Positions 18,453 through 28,197 of a DNA stretch of 56,249 nucleotides are shown here, in pieces. Positions within the stretch are counted from its first letter, which is position 1, and the number at the start of each line of letters is the position of its first letter. The stretch lies in assembly GCA_031551455.1 (NCBI GenBank), contig JAVBNP010000007.1, positions 1 through 56,249 on the forward strand. Reading direction: 5' to 3'. The stretch comes from JAIRLS01 sp031551455. GTDB lineage: Bacteria; Bacteroidota; Bacteroidia; Bacteroidales; UBA4181. Under the pieces are notes generated by a model that saw nothing but the letters and a program-made list of their open reading frames with translations, did not search any database and was not told where the DNA came from. The translations under genes and the position numbers were made by a program.

Positions 18453-20366
18453 TTATTTGATATTCACTTCTTCAATATTTTCGTTATTGACGGAACGAAT
18501 GTTGACGCATCCGTGATGCGTTTCGATGGTTGCCGCTTTTCCCCAATTGTATTTGTTTCCTTCAATCAACACGTCTTTGCATCCCGAAAAAATAAAGGCG
18601 GGGCCGTTCTCGTCGGCCGAAGGATACCGAGCGCTTTTGTTGATGGTGTTATTCTTGAAAACGAAATTTTCGATGGATTTCGCTTGGATGAGGATTCGAC
18701 TGAAAGCATTGATGGTATTGTTTTCCATCACGATGTTTCGATGATAATGCCAAGAGGTATCGGGTACTTCTCCCACTTCGGGTACGAAAACCAAAACGGG
18801 AGCATTACCCACGCACAAGCCTTGGTCTTCGAATAAGTTTTCACGGATCGTCATATCGGTTACCGGCCCCGATTCGAACCAGTAATTGGCATCGCCGGCG
18901 GCTTGAATACCGGCATAGGTACATTTTACGAATTTGTTTTTTTCGACCAAGACTTTTCCCGCGGTGGAAATCAAAATACCGCGCGCTCTGTTTTGTCTTA
19001 CTTCGCAATTCCGCATAATAACATCGGGTTGAAGGAACGTATTTTCCGCAACCGACCCATCAATCGGAAGGTCATCGATTTTTTCGGTAAATGTTACTTC
19101 AAAATAAAAATCGTTCACGTTTTTGATCGATGAAACGATTCGTTTGGCATGAGGTTTCAGCGTATTTTTATTCGCAAAGACGATTTCCTCGCCCGCTCGG
19201 GCAAACGTGAAGCCTTGTTGTTGGGAATGCCCTCTGGTCATGCCAAGCGTATACGGATCGGTCATTTCTCGAACTTCGGCATATATACCGTGTACGTTGG
19301 TACCGTCATCGAGCATGTTCTCGAAAATACAGTCGTCCAAAACGATCAATCCCGAACAGGATACGAAATGCGAGGCATCGGCGGTAGATGTAACCAGTCG
19401 CTCGGAATTCGGCGGCAACAGGACGTTATATTTGCGCAAGGTCACATCCTTTGATTGTTCGGCAACGAATGCCATTCCCGACGCATGGTGTACGGTTACG
19501 TTTTCGACCAACACGTTTTCGCTGTCGAAAACATGAATGGCGGGCGATAATCGATTTTTGGACAGAATGCCGTTGCAAACGAGCACCCAACCCGATTTCG
19601 GTAATTCTTCGCAAGCATCGGTTAGGCGAACCGTTCGATTTCCCAGATCGCGGGCTACGGCGGGCTTATTGAGTTTAAAATTCCATGCATTGACGCGGGT
19701 CGTATTTTCGTCGCAATATGCGGGAGCCTTTGTTTGGGGATCGTACCAGATGTTCCAGTTGATGTTTTGTTCCCAAATGACATCCTTCTGCATGAGAGGC
19801 GCCATAAAAAACCACCCGATAGTCTTTTCCGTTTTTTTATTGGAGAAAATAAGGTTGTTGCCTTGAATCTCGTACGAGCATTCGTCGAGAATTTTCATGT
19901 CGAATGCATTTAATTCGGGATGCACTGCCGTAACTTGCGCTTGAAGATAAAACGGTTTTTCCCAATCGACCGAAAAGTTTTTCAATGTGATGTTTTTCGA
20001 ACCGGAAACATCGAACGGTACCATGTGATCATGACATATAAATTTACTTCCCGAACCGTCGATTTCAAAATTTTCGAAGTCTTTCAACAGAAATACCATC
20101 CGTTTTTTACCATCATCATTATTGGTGATATTACGATATTCCTCGTATGCTTTTTCGGGATAAATATCGTAAACGCCTTTCGGTATGACAAGTTTTACGG
20201 CCTTTTGCGTTTTGCACGCTTCAATCGCTTTCATTAAAGCAGGCGTATTGTCAATGCCTTCCCGCAAACCGAAGTCAACGGCATTGATCGTTTTTTCGGT
20301 CTTACATGATGACATTACGGCAAAAATGACGATTGTCGCTCCGATAATTTTGTTTTTGAGGTTCAT
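18453..20366 (-). CDS. GH110-like beta-helix lipoprotein (alpha-galactosidase type)
   Basis: 637 aa, lipoprotein signal with lipobox VMSSC (Cys20). After INAVDFGLREGIDNTPALMKAIEAC and VIPKGVYDIYPEKAY, beta-helix rungs fill the protein. The segment TADASHFVSCSGLIVLDDC followed by FENMLDDGTNVHGIYAEV matches the most conserved part of GH110, in which the Asp pair (here LDD) is thought to be catalytic; NITLKNFSVDWEKPF is also GH110-like. GH110 enzymes are inverting exo-alpha-galactosidases, first known for blood-group B alpha-1,3-galactose. The expected role here is removal of terminal alpha-galactose from the PUL substrate outside the cell or in the periplasm. The family call rests on motif memory, so I leave room for another beta-helix family. 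Confidence 0.72.
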   Translation of the reverse strand: MNLKNKIIGATIVIFAVMSSCKTEKTINAVDFGLREGIDNTPALMKAIEACKTQKAVKLVIPKGVYDIYPEKAYEEYRNITNNDDGKKRMVFLLKDFENFEIDGSGSKFICHDHMVPFDVSGSKNITLKNFSVDWEKPFYLQAQVTAVHPELNAFDMKILDECSYEIQGNNLIFSNKKTEKTIGWFFMAPLMQKDVIWEQNINWNIWYDPQTKAPAYCDENTTRVNAWNFKLNKPAVARDLGNRTVRLTDACEELPKSGWVLVCNGILSKNRLSPAIHVFDSENVLVENVTVHHASGMAFVAEQSKDVTLRKYNVLLPPNSERLVTSTADASHFVSCSGLIVLDDCIFENMLDDGTNVHGIYAEVREMTDPYTLGMTRGHSQQQGFTFARAGEEIVFANKNTLKPHAKRIVSSIKNVNDFYFEVTFTEKIDDLPIDGSVAENTFLQPDVIMRNCEVRQNRARGILISTAGKVLVEKNKFVKCTYAGIQAAGDANYWFESGPVTDMTIRENLFEDQGLCVGNAPVLVFVPEVGEVPDTSWHYHRNIVMENNTINAFSRILIQAKSIENFVFKNNTINKSARYPSADENGPAFIFSGCKDVLIEGNKYNWGKAATIETHHGCVNIRSVNNENIEEVNIK

Positions 20367-20391
20367 GGAATTTTTAAATGATACATTAGTT

Positions 20392-20425
20392 AAAACCTAT
20401 CAGGTTTTTGAAACCTAATAGGTTT
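20392..20425. repeat. Dispersed palindrome (ACCTATCAGGT family)
   Basis: Arms AAAACCTATCAGGTTT and AAACCTAATAGGTTT around a short TTG loop, just upstream of the GH110-like start. Confidence 0.75.
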
Positions 20426-20497
20426 GTTATGATGCTGCCTTCGAATGAAACGTCCCACGTAACATTCGATTATCGCATAATTTGATCCGGAATATAT

Positions 20498-21862
20498 TTA
20501 AAGAGCCAGCAACTTTACGATTTCGTTGGCGGTATGCGCCATCGATCCCGTTATTTTTTCGTCCACCTGCGTTCCCGTTTCGTACGGACGGTGCGACCAG
20601 CTGCCGACACGCATTTGCAAGCCTTCTTCGTAAATTCCGCTCGCTTTCAGAAATTGAACGATGGCTATCAACGTATTTTCATACAACTCGTTCGGTTTTC
20701 CCGATGATACGGTTCTTCGAACAAGTGTTGTACCGTTAAAGAAAATTTCTTGATTATCCTGCAAGCTTGCTTCAACAATGTTGATTCCCATTTGAACGCC
20801 TTTGGTTTTAAGGGCCTCTTTGTGTCTTTTCAGCACTTCGGTAATGTAAGGGATGTCATATGTCCAATCGACGTCCATATAAACGGTTTTAGGTTTGAAT
20901 CCCGCCGAAGTCAATACATCGATCAAATCATCCAAATACCCGATAGAATTGTACTGCGGGCAATTTTGCACGATGGCGTAAAAATTATTGGCAACGTTGA
21001 AATATGACGGGTTATTGGCGTAAATGGCATCAAATCCGTTTTGATCGCGCCATTCCCATCCGGCAACCACATTCCAATGTATGCCCACCGCCGGCATTTC
21101 ATCGCCCCATTTTTCCTTTGCCACGTTCAGAAAATCGACATAATCTTGTCGGAGTGTTGCGAGTAAGGTATTATAATCGCCCATCGACACGGCGCAACCG
21201 TTATTTTTTTTCGCCGCGGCTTTACGTTCTTCCCAAGTGCCTTTGGTGGCTGCGAGCTTATTCGCGTCGAACTCGGGAAGCAAATTGGGTTGTCGTTCGT
21301 CGAACAGGATTTCGTCGGGAACAATCGGTACCCGATCTTTGGTTACAAACCAGCCTTTACCGTCGGGGTTGACTCGATCGACGGGATTGGTAATTCCGAA
21401 AACAGAGGAAAATATGTTGACTCCGTTCACCGCTTTACCGTTGAGTTCGGCTCCGCCGAGCGAGGTTCCCGGAATACATTGCGTAAACCCGGGCATCTCC
21501 ACCGACAAGGGAATACCTTCTTCTTTCAATATCGGAAGCACTCCGCTTGTACTTGACATATATCCGATTTCGGCGGCATATACCGAAAATGATCCGCCGG
21601 TTCTTTTCAAATTTTCAATCAATTGGGACCATAAATTTCTGTCGCCGAAACTTTCGTCGACATGTCCGTTAACAATGGTTCCTCCCGGTTTGTACCACAC
21701 ATTGCCTCCGCATTGATTGGAAACAAACGAGAAAGAAGCAACTTTTTCGGTATCGTCATCATCATCCGGCGGAGGGGTTGATTCGTTTTTGCAATTGGTA
21801 CAAAAGAATATACCCGCACAAATAAAGGCGAAAAATGACAACGACATCATATTTTTTTTCAT
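20498..21862 (-). CDS. Unrecognised PUL lipoprotein
   Basis: 454 aa. Signal with lipobox CTNC (Cys24), then an acidic linker (PPPDDDDD) typical of surface-exposed Bacteroidota lipoproteins. I do not recognise the family. Visible features are FSFVSNQCGGNVWYKPGGTI near the start, an SVYAAEIGYMSSTSGVLPIL segment, a Trp-rich VGIHWNVVAGWEWRDQNG segment and alternating strand/helix units such as PKTVYMDVDWTYDIPYITEVL and KGVQMGINIVEAS. These suggest a (beta/alpha)-barrel, as in many glycosidases, with acidic residues at strand ends. It directly follows the SusCD genes and a terminator-like hairpin and precedes the GH110-like gene, so a glycan hydrolase or binding role is likely. No known catalytic motif could be fixed. 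Confidence 0.8.
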   Translation of the reverse strand: MKKNMMSLSFFAFICAGIFFCTNCKNESTPPPDDDDDTEKVASFSFVSNQCGGNVWYKPGGTIVNGHVDESFGDRNLWSQLIENLKRTGGSFSVYAAEIGYMSSTSGVLPILKEEGIPLSVEMPGFTQCIPGTSLGGAELNGKAVNGVNIFSSVFGITNPVDRVNPDGKGWFVTKDRVPIVPDEILFDERQPNLLPEFDANKLAATKGTWEERKAAAKKNNGCAVSMGDYNTLLATLRQDYVDFLNVAKEKWGDEMPAVGIHWNVVAGWEWRDQNGFDAIYANNPSYFNVANNFYAIVQNCPQYNSIGYLDDLIDVLTSAGFKPKTVYMDVDWTYDIPYITEVLKRHKEALKTKGVQMGINIVEASLQDNQEIFFNGTTLVRRTVSSGKPNELYENTLIAIVQFLKASGIYEEGLQMRVGSWSHRPYETGTQVDEKITGSMAHTANEIVKLLAL

Positions 21863-21920
21863 ACATCAAATTTTTAGGTTACATAAACCTCGCAGTTTTT
21901 TACTTTTCCTTGTTTTAGTT

Positions 21921-21956
21921 AAACCCGACGGAGATATTGATGTCTCCGTCGGGTTT
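21921..21956. terminator. Strong hairpin after the SusCD-lipoprotein genes
   Basis: Perfect 14-bp stem AAACCCGACGGAGA (21921-21934) / TCTCCGTCGGGTTT (21943-21956), 8-nt loop. The T-run after it is short on the minus strand. It may separate high expression of the SusCD genes from the downstream enzymes by partial termination or RNA protection. Confidence 0.65.
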
Positions 21957-22002
21957 GTTAATCTGCCTTTTTAATTATTCGTTACCGAATTATTTTTATG
22001 AA

Positions 22003-23268
22003 TTAATTATAGGGCGTTGTTCTCACGGTTAAACCGGCTGTCAACAGAAAAACATTGTTTTGTGCGTCGTATGCCAACCCTTCAAATCTGATTTTATCAT
22101 CCGGATTACTTGGTGTGGCTTTGCTCCAAATGAACACGAGTTCTTCTTGCGTATTTACTCTTTCGGGATTTATTACTTTTAAAATAACAAAATCGGTTCC
22201 CGGATCGATACCGTCATCGGATATGAAAGCAGCACACTCATCGGCAGAAGCCAAATCGGCTGCGGTCAAATCGGTTTTGTGATCGCATACGTACAATTGG
22301 AATTGAACCTGGGGATAATACGCTCTCGCAAAATAATTTTGATTACCATGATCGGCAGGAATACCTTGTCCTTCGAAATTGAAATTTGCTTTATACCCCT
22401 CTCCGATTTTAAACATACAAGTCATATCGCCGTTACCTTGTACATAATAGTTTTTTCCCGGATCAGCTTCTTTATCGACCCGTTGTACCACAAAGGGTAT
22501 CATTCCGCTGCTCGGAAGCGGAGTAGCGGAAATAACGGGAACCTGTTGATCCACGGACTTCGTCGATTCGCTTGCCAAGTAAAGACTGATGGCTTGGGTG
22601 TTATCGGCATCAAAACCTTGTTCCAACTTGGCCGGAGCTGTGGCCCAACCTTCGGCAGCTTTATCGCCCGTTAAATGGTCACGTCTCAGCATGTACGCCA
22701 CACCGCCTTCGAGTTCGAACGATTTTACTTTATTGTTCGTATTACCTCCCGTATACACGTTGTAACCGACCAAGTATCCGTCGTTATCCGTAGCGCCTTC
22801 GGGAACTTTAAAGGTATAAATACCCTTGCCGAGACCTGCGGGAGAACTGAGCGAAGAAGTGCTGCCGAGACCCGCAATTTTGATTTTCGTGCCGGCTCCT
22901 CCGGTTCCCGGTTGAAAAGTGACCAACACTTTGCCTTTTTGTTCGATGGTGATTTTACCGCCTTCGGGTAAAACTTTACCGGCAGCAAATTCATCGCCAT
23001 TAAATTGCGTACCGTTCAATTTTGCTTGATATTTGCCTTCGGTCAACGTAATTTCGATAGCGGTCACATCCACTGCCGGAAAGTTGGCTGTCGGCAAACT
23101 GATCGTTTTATTGGCAAATTGGGTACTGATGGCGTCCTTGTCGGGATCAACCACCGGTTCCGGTTCCGGTTCCGGTTCCGGATCGTCATCTTTACTGCAA
23201 CTTTGCAAGCAACACGCCATCGAAAACGTGATGGCAACAAACAGAAATAACCATTTCTTTGTTTTCAT
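22003..23268 (-). CDS. SusE/F-position surface glycan-binding lipoprotein (predicted)
   Basis: 421 aa. Lipobox LQSC (Cys24) followed by SKDDDPEPEPEPEPVVDPD, an acidic and Pro-rich linker typical of proteins exported to the outer surface. The rest is beta-rich, Gly/Thr-rich sequence with no catalytic motif: an N-terminal domain of about 100 residues (ISLPTANFPAVDVTAIEITL...VLVTFQPGTGGAGT) and a C-terminal domain ending DAQNNVFLLTAGLTV. The position directly after SusD is that of SusE/SusF or SGBP-B, which hold glycan at the cell surface. The family is not recognised by sequence, so the role rests on position and architecture. The PEP linker is coded by GGTTCC tandem hexamers at about 23155-23184. 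Confidence 0.7.
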   Translation of the reverse strand: MKTKKWLFLFVAITFSMACCLQSCSKDDDPEPEPEPEPVVDPDKDAISTQFANKTISLPTANFPAVDVTAIEITLTEGKYQAKLNGTQFNGDEFAAGKVLPEGGKITIEQKGKVLVTFQPGTGGAGTKIKIAGLGSTSSLSSPAGLGKGIYTFKVPEGATDNDGYLVGYNVYTGGNTNNKVKSFELEGGVAYMLRRDHLTGDKAAEGWATAPAKLEQGFDADNTQAISLYLASESTKSVDQQVPVISATPLPSSGMIPFVVQRVDKEADPGKNYYVQGNGDMTCMFKIGEGYKANFNFEGQGIPADHGNQNYFARAYYPQVQFQLYVCDHKTDLTAADLASADECAAFISDDGIDPGTDFVILKVINPERVNTQEELVFIWSKATPSNPDDKIRFEGLAYDAQNNVFLLTAGLTVRTTPYN

Positions 23269-23352
23269 TTTTTAAGATTTTAATTGGTTAAATAATTATT
23301 GATTGATTGTATTAATGCAATTGATATGATGCCGTCGCATCGTAAAATCGGA

Positions 23353-25182
23353 TTACCATCCGGGGTTTTGCCAATTCGCGCCGGTATACTTTTCCATTTT
23401 TCGTACTTCGGCAGGCGAAAGAGGAAGCTTTAAAAATTTGGCGTCGTTGCTCTTCCGAGTGTCCACAGCAAACCGTGCATTGGTGTAATCAAACGTATCG
23501 TCGTCGTTTTTCGTCACGTTCATCCCGGTAATGTTCTTGTCCGTTTTCTCGAGAATCATCCAACGGCGCACGTCGTAAAAGCGATGTTGTTCGAACGCAA
23601 GTTCCACACGTCGTTCGTTGCGATATCTCGTACGGAACTCCGTTTGCGAAGGAGTTCCCGATGCATTGAACCGCGGCATGACGGCACGATCTCTGACGGC
23701 ATTTACCGCCGCAAGAGCAGTCGTCACGGAACCGTCAACTCCGGGCACGTTAACATTCGGTCCGTATGCTTCGTTGGCGGCTTCGGCGAAATTCAAGTAG
23801 AGTTCCGCCAAACGGAATATCTTCATGTATCCGTCCGCTTGGTTATTGATATCGGATCGGTTATTATTGAATTTCCGCAGATAATATCCGGTACGCGTAT
23901 ATTTAATATCCGTCGAGGAAATTTGACAATTTCCGCCTTGATAGATTTGCAACGCCGAGCTCGGATCGGTAAGGTTAAAGAACGCTCCGTTGTAATAAAG
24001 GGAGGCGGCCATTCGGGGATCGCGTCCCGTATACGGATCCATCGGGTCGTACGAGCTTGCCGCGTTGACTCGCGGATTAACGCCGTCGTAAATCACGCAT
24101 CCGTCCGCATCCAATACAAACGGTAGGGTTCCGTCGGCCATTTCGTAAGCGTCCGCCATCTCTTGCGTGGGACATGCACCGGCTCTGATGGAACTCGAGT
24201 TTGTCGGTAATGCGGCATCTCTCCACACGGCCAACTGATTTTTGCATTCCAAAATGGTTTCTTTATCGATGGTTCTCGTCAGATCCAACTTACTGAAAAA
24301 ATACGACTGGTAAGCGCTTCCGGAACTTGCAAGCGCTTCGCCCGACGGTGCATCGGTGTACAATTTATAATCGTTGGCTAAACATTCGTTAAGCGCTTTT
24401 CCGGTAATTCGTGCCGCTTTTTGCCACATCGCTTGTTCGTCACCGCCGGTATTCCACAGTTTGCTTGCGGCATAAAGCGCAGCTTGCGATTCCACGGCAT
24501 AAGCCACGGCCCGCGTCATTCGTCCGCGATCTCCCGGCTGCCCGAGCCCGATATTCCACATTAAACCGTAATTGATTGCTCTTTCGCAATCGATCACAAC
24601 GGAATCCACGCATGCCGAAAAAGAATTTCGTTCGTAACGGGAATAATCGGAAATATCGTCTCCCGCTTCCCGTATAATCGGCGCCGGTCCGTAACGTTTC
24701 ACGATTTGCCAGAAATAAAATGCACGAAGCATGTACACCTGAGCTTTCCAATCGCGTATTTCGCCGCTGTATTTCGTAATATCGTTAAGCGGAGAAGTTT
24801 TGATTTCTTTCAGAAATATGTTGCAGGTTCTGATACCCCGATAATATAAATCCCAATAATCGGCCATCGGGAAGGAACTTGCCGAGACATTGCCCAAATA
24901 CCAGTTTTGCACGTTTCCGCTCACGCTGTTGCGCACATCTTCCGCTTCGTCGCAAAATGATGCAAGAAGGGTTCCGTCGTACGACATCGAATAATCTTTA
25001 ATACTGTCGCCTTCGGGCATGTACGAATAGCATTTGTTGACATAACCTCTGGCAAGGTCAAAGTCGGCGAAAATTTCGGGTAAGGTTAAACGCCCGTCGC
25101 TCGGCATATCCAATACATCGTTACAGGATATGACCGTTATTGCGATTGCCGCCGTTATGGTTATTTTCTTGATTATGTTCAT
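23353..25182 (-). CDS. susD: SusD-family glycan-binding lipoprotein (second pair)
   Basis: 609 aa. Lipobox VISC (Cys20) followed by NDVLDMPSDGRLTL, the standard SusD opening. The TPR-like helices (YWDLYYRGIRTCNIFL, KAQVYMLRAFYFWQIVKRYG) and the C-terminal block QTEFRTRYRNERRVELAFEQHRFYDVRRW are diagnostic of SusD/RagB. It binds glycan and closes as a lid over its SusC partner. It starts 11 bases after the stop of the 999-aa SusC, so the pair is translationally close. It ends KYTGANWQNPGW, like the other SusD. Confidence 0.96.
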   Translation of the reverse strand: MNIIKKITITAAIAITVISCNDVLDMPSDGRLTLPEIFADFDLARGYVNKCYSYMPEGDSIKDYSMSYDGTLLASFCDEAEDVRNSVSGNVQNWYLGNVSASSFPMADYWDLYYRGIRTCNIFLKEIKTSPLNDITKYSGEIRDWKAQVYMLRAFYFWQIVKRYGPAPIIREAGDDISDYSRYERNSFSACVDSVVIDCERAINYGLMWNIGLGQPGDRGRMTRAVAYAVESQAALYAASKLWNTGGDEQAMWQKAARITGKALNECLANDYKLYTDAPSGEALASSGSAYQSYFFSKLDLTRTIDKETILECKNQLAVWRDAALPTNSSSIRAGACPTQEMADAYEMADGTLPFVLDADGCVIYDGVNPRVNAASSYDPMDPYTGRDPRMAASLYYNGAFFNLTDPSSALQIYQGGNCQISSTDIKYTRTGYYLRKFNNNRSDINNQADGYMKIFRLAELYLNFAEAANEAYGPNVNVPGVDGSVTTALAAVNAVRDRAVMPRFNASGTPSQTEFRTRYRNERRVELAFEQHRFYDVRRWMILEKTDKNITGMNVTKNDDDTFDYTNARFAVDTRKSNDAKFLKLPLSPAEVRKMEKYTGANWQNPGW

Positions 25183-25193
25183 TTTTCGGGAAT

Positions 25194-28193
25194 TTAAAAG
25201 GTAAACTTGACGCCCAGATTAAGCACTCTGTAATTTTGAAACCGATCGAGACTCGCTATTTCGGGGTCAATGCAATCCGTTTTCAGAAAATCCCACGTAA
25301 CCAGATTTTGCGCGCTGAAAACCAACCGAATTTGTTCGGCTTTAATCCATCTCAAAACGGAAGCGGGAAGCGAATAAGCCAGTTCCAAATTTTTGATGCG
25401 CACGTATGATGCATTCATGGTGAAAAAATCGTTGGGCTGTCTGCTGACCGATTTTTGTTGCGACAAAGCCGGGAATGTTATCTCTTCACCCGCCGCGGCT
25501 CTTTCGGGAGTCCACGCTTGCGTGTGAATGTCGGAATAAACGCCTCCGTAGGGACTCTCGTCGATACCGACAACATCATGGTATTGTCGCGAAGAATATC
25601 CCGTTCCCTGCACCAAACAACTCAATTCGATTTGTTTGTAGCGGGCTCCGAAACTCACGCCGTAGTTAATTCTCGGAATGACGGAATATCTCGTCGGCGC
25701 CATATCTTTCTCGTCGATGATATCTTTACCATCAGGCGTTTTGTCGCCGTTCAAGTTTTGGTACTTGAAATCGCCCAAACGCGGAGTTCCGAAAGCGTAG
25801 GATACTTTATCGAGTTCGGCTTGCGAAGTAAAATATCCGCTGCCGTTACCGTAGTCGACCAAATAACCGAATTGCTGCCCGTCGGAATACCCTTCTTTCC
25901 GGTGTTGATATGCATAACCCGTTCCCATAGGCGTTTCATCGCAATACGTCACGGTATTTTTCGCATACAAAAAGTTGGCATTGACGAAAAACGAAAAATC
26001 GTTGTTCAAATTCTTAAAATATCCGACGGTTGCGTCGATACCGTTATTTTCCATTTTTCCTTCGTTAACGGGCGGATAAATACTTGCCGTTAATCCGGTA
26101 AATGAAGGTACCGCGCCGATGGTATTGATCAGCATGTTATCGGTACGGTTAATGAAATAATCGACTGTCAACGAGATACTTCCGGCAATAACAAGATCGA
26201 TGCCGTAATTCATGTTTAACGTTTTCTCGGGTTCCAGATTCGGATTTCCTTTGTAGTATTCCGTTATCATGTAACTCAAGTTCTCGATGTACCGATTGCC
26301 CTCGTTGATAAGTTTATCGGTATACCGAAATCTGGCTCCACCCAATTGATCGTTGGAGGTTTGCCCGACGGACGCGCGCAACTTCAGCTCGGTAAGCCAA
26401 TTCGTATCGGAAAGAAACCCTTCCCGCGAAAGCACCCATGCCGCTGAAACGGCCGGAGTAAACGTAAATCTCTTCGAACGGGCAAACTGATCCGAACCCG
26501 AATAACCGACATCGCCTTTCAGAAAATACTTGTTGTCGTACCCCCACGTTGCCGTGACTCCGGAACTGATTCTGTTGTACGGAAATACATAATCACCATC
26601 GATTCTGTCCGATACGCTGTTTTCGTAATACACATATCCCATGCCCGAAACCGAATGCTTACCGAAATCGCGGTTGTAATCCAATTGCGCCCCGGTGCTC
26701 AATCGATAAGAAAAAAGCGACGATTTGCCGTATTGAAGCGGAGTGTTGGTCCATGTTCCGGCGCCGATTTGATTAAATTCCAAAACAGAGGGGTTGTTAC
26801 TCCTCACCCAACGTTCGTAATCCTGGCTCGCAATCTGATTTCCCGACGAGTTGGTTTGGTATGCGAACCGTCCTCCGAGTCGAAGTCCTTCCGTCAGAAA
26901 ATCCATTTTCAAATCCAACCCGGTTTGCGCCATTACTTCCGTTCCCGTGTATCGTCCGAATCCCGATCGGTTAAGCATGCCATATGCGGGATTATCCACG
27001 TAAGAAGTGGTCAAAACTTCTCCGCCGATTATTTTCGACGGATTCGACGGATCGGGATACATCGGAGTGTACGGACCGTACATGGTCGGAGGCAAATAAA
27101 ACAATCCCGCATAAACGGCATCATTGGCTTGCCTCCCGGTGCTTTCCTTGGTTACGTTACCGTTCAAACGGATAAATCCGTCGAGAACATTGTTGAGTTT
27201 GAAATCCAAGTTGGTACGATAATTAAAACGGTAATTATCGCCCGCTTTGGAATCATACGTTACCTGTCCGGCTTTGAACGTGCTCTGATCGGTAATGAAT
27301 TGCCCCCCCTGATGCATGAAATTCACGTTCGAGTACATTTTGATTTTCTCGTTTCCGGCCGTTGCTCCGATTCCCGCCCGTTCCATCCATGCATACGATT
27401 TGAACATCATATCGTAATAATTATTATCGGGATACAAATCTCTGTTCGAGCCCGAAGCATAACCGTCCATTTCCGTTTGCGAAAACGGTTGCGTTCCGAC
27501 CGAACCGTCATTTTTCCATGCTTGATTTCGAAGCGTGGCATATTCGTATGCGCCCACGGTATAAGGTTTTCGCGTCATTTGTTGGAACGATTGATCGTAC
27601 GTAACGGTAACCTTCAGATTTTGAATCTTTCCCCGCTTGGTGGTAATCACGATGGCGCCGTTGGCTCCTTGAATACCGTACAAAGCAGTCAGCGATGCAT
27701 CCTTGAGCACCGTAACGGATTCGATTTCTTCGGGCGTGATGTAATCGATACTTTCGATCGAACAGATCACTCCGTCGAGAATGTACAGCGGCGTTTGCCC
27801 ATTGATGGTCGAAATGCCGCGAACGTAAGAGGCTACGGTTCCGCGCGAAAGTTCGCCGTTCGTTTCCGTGGTGATTAATCCCGCCAACCGTCCCGTAAAA
27901 GTTTGCGACAGGTTAGCAACGGGGGATTTCGCCAGTTCTTCGCCGCTCACGGTTACAACGGCTCCCGTCACAGCTTGCAACGGTTGCGAGTAATATCCGA
28001 GATTGATCCGCCGTTCCGTCGAATCGGCTTGTTCTTCCTGCGGATTGATCGGCTCTTCCTTTTCCGGAGATTGTGCTTGCAACGATAACGACATCCATCC
28101 GAAAAGAGACAGGCATAAACCGATCCCGCGCAAAGCCGTTATTGTTTTGGGTTTTATATTGAATCTCATTTCTATTCTCATTTTATGATGCAT
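25194..28193 (-). CDS. susC: SusC-family TonB-dependent transporter, short N-terminus
   Basis: 999 aa as drawn. The start is uncertain: Met1, Met5 and Met9 are close together, and Met9 (MRFNIKPK) fits a normal signal peptide best, ending LSLQAQ. Between the signal and the plug there are only about 35 residues (SPEKEEPINPQEEQADS...). The CarbopepD-like domain of normal SusC proteins and the STN domain are missing. The plug (AVTGAVVTVSGEELAKSPV, LYILDG, TALYGIQGANGAIVITTKRG) and the 22-strand barrel ending LNLGVKFTF are intact. It begins 4 bases after the upstream SusD stop, so all four SusCD genes are one operon. It should import an oligosaccharide with the next SusD. Confidence 0.95.
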   Translation of the reverse strand: MHHKMRIEMRFNIKPKTITALRGIGLCLSLFGWMSLSLQAQSPEKEEPINPQEEQADSTERRINLGYYSQPLQAVTGAVVTVSGEELAKSPVANLSQTFTGRLAGLITTETNGELSRGTVASYVRGISTINGQTPLYILDGVICSIESIDYITPEEIESVTVLKDASLTALYGIQGANGAIVITTKRGKIQNLKVTVTYDQSFQQMTRKPYTVGAYEYATLRNQAWKNDGSVGTQPFSQTEMDGYASGSNRDLYPDNNYYDMMFKSYAWMERAGIGATAGNEKIKMYSNVNFMHQGGQFITDQSTFKAGQVTYDSKAGDNYRFNYRTNLDFKLNNVLDGFIRLNGNVTKESTGRQANDAVYAGLFYLPPTMYGPYTPMYPDPSNPSKIIGGEVLTTSYVDNPAYGMLNRSGFGRYTGTEVMAQTGLDLKMDFLTEGLRLGGRFAYQTNSSGNQIASQDYERWVRSNNPSVLEFNQIGAGTWTNTPLQYGKSSLFSYRLSTGAQLDYNRDFGKHSVSGMGYVYYENSVSDRIDGDYVFPYNRISSGVTATWGYDNKYFLKGDVGYSGSDQFARSKRFTFTPAVSAAWVLSREGFLSDTNWLTELKLRASVGQTSNDQLGGARFRYTDKLINEGNRYIENLSYMITEYYKGNPNLEPEKTLNMNYGIDLVIAGSISLTVDYFINRTDNMLINTIGAVPSFTGLTASIYPPVNEGKMENNGIDATVGYFKNLNNDFSFFVNANFLYAKNTVTYCDETPMGTGYAYQHRKEGYSDGQQFGYLVDYGNGSGYFTSQAELDKVSYAFGTPRLGDFKYQNLNGDKTPDGKDIIDEKDMAPTRYSVIPRINYGVSFGARYKQIELSCLVQGTGYSSRQYHDVVGIDESPYGGVYSDIHTQAWTPERAAAGEEITFPALSQQKSVSRQPNDFFTMNASYVRIKNLELAYSLPASVLRWIKAEQIRLVFSAQNLVTWDFLKTDCIDPEIASLDRFQNYRVLNLGVKFTF

Positions 28194-28197
28194 ACTT

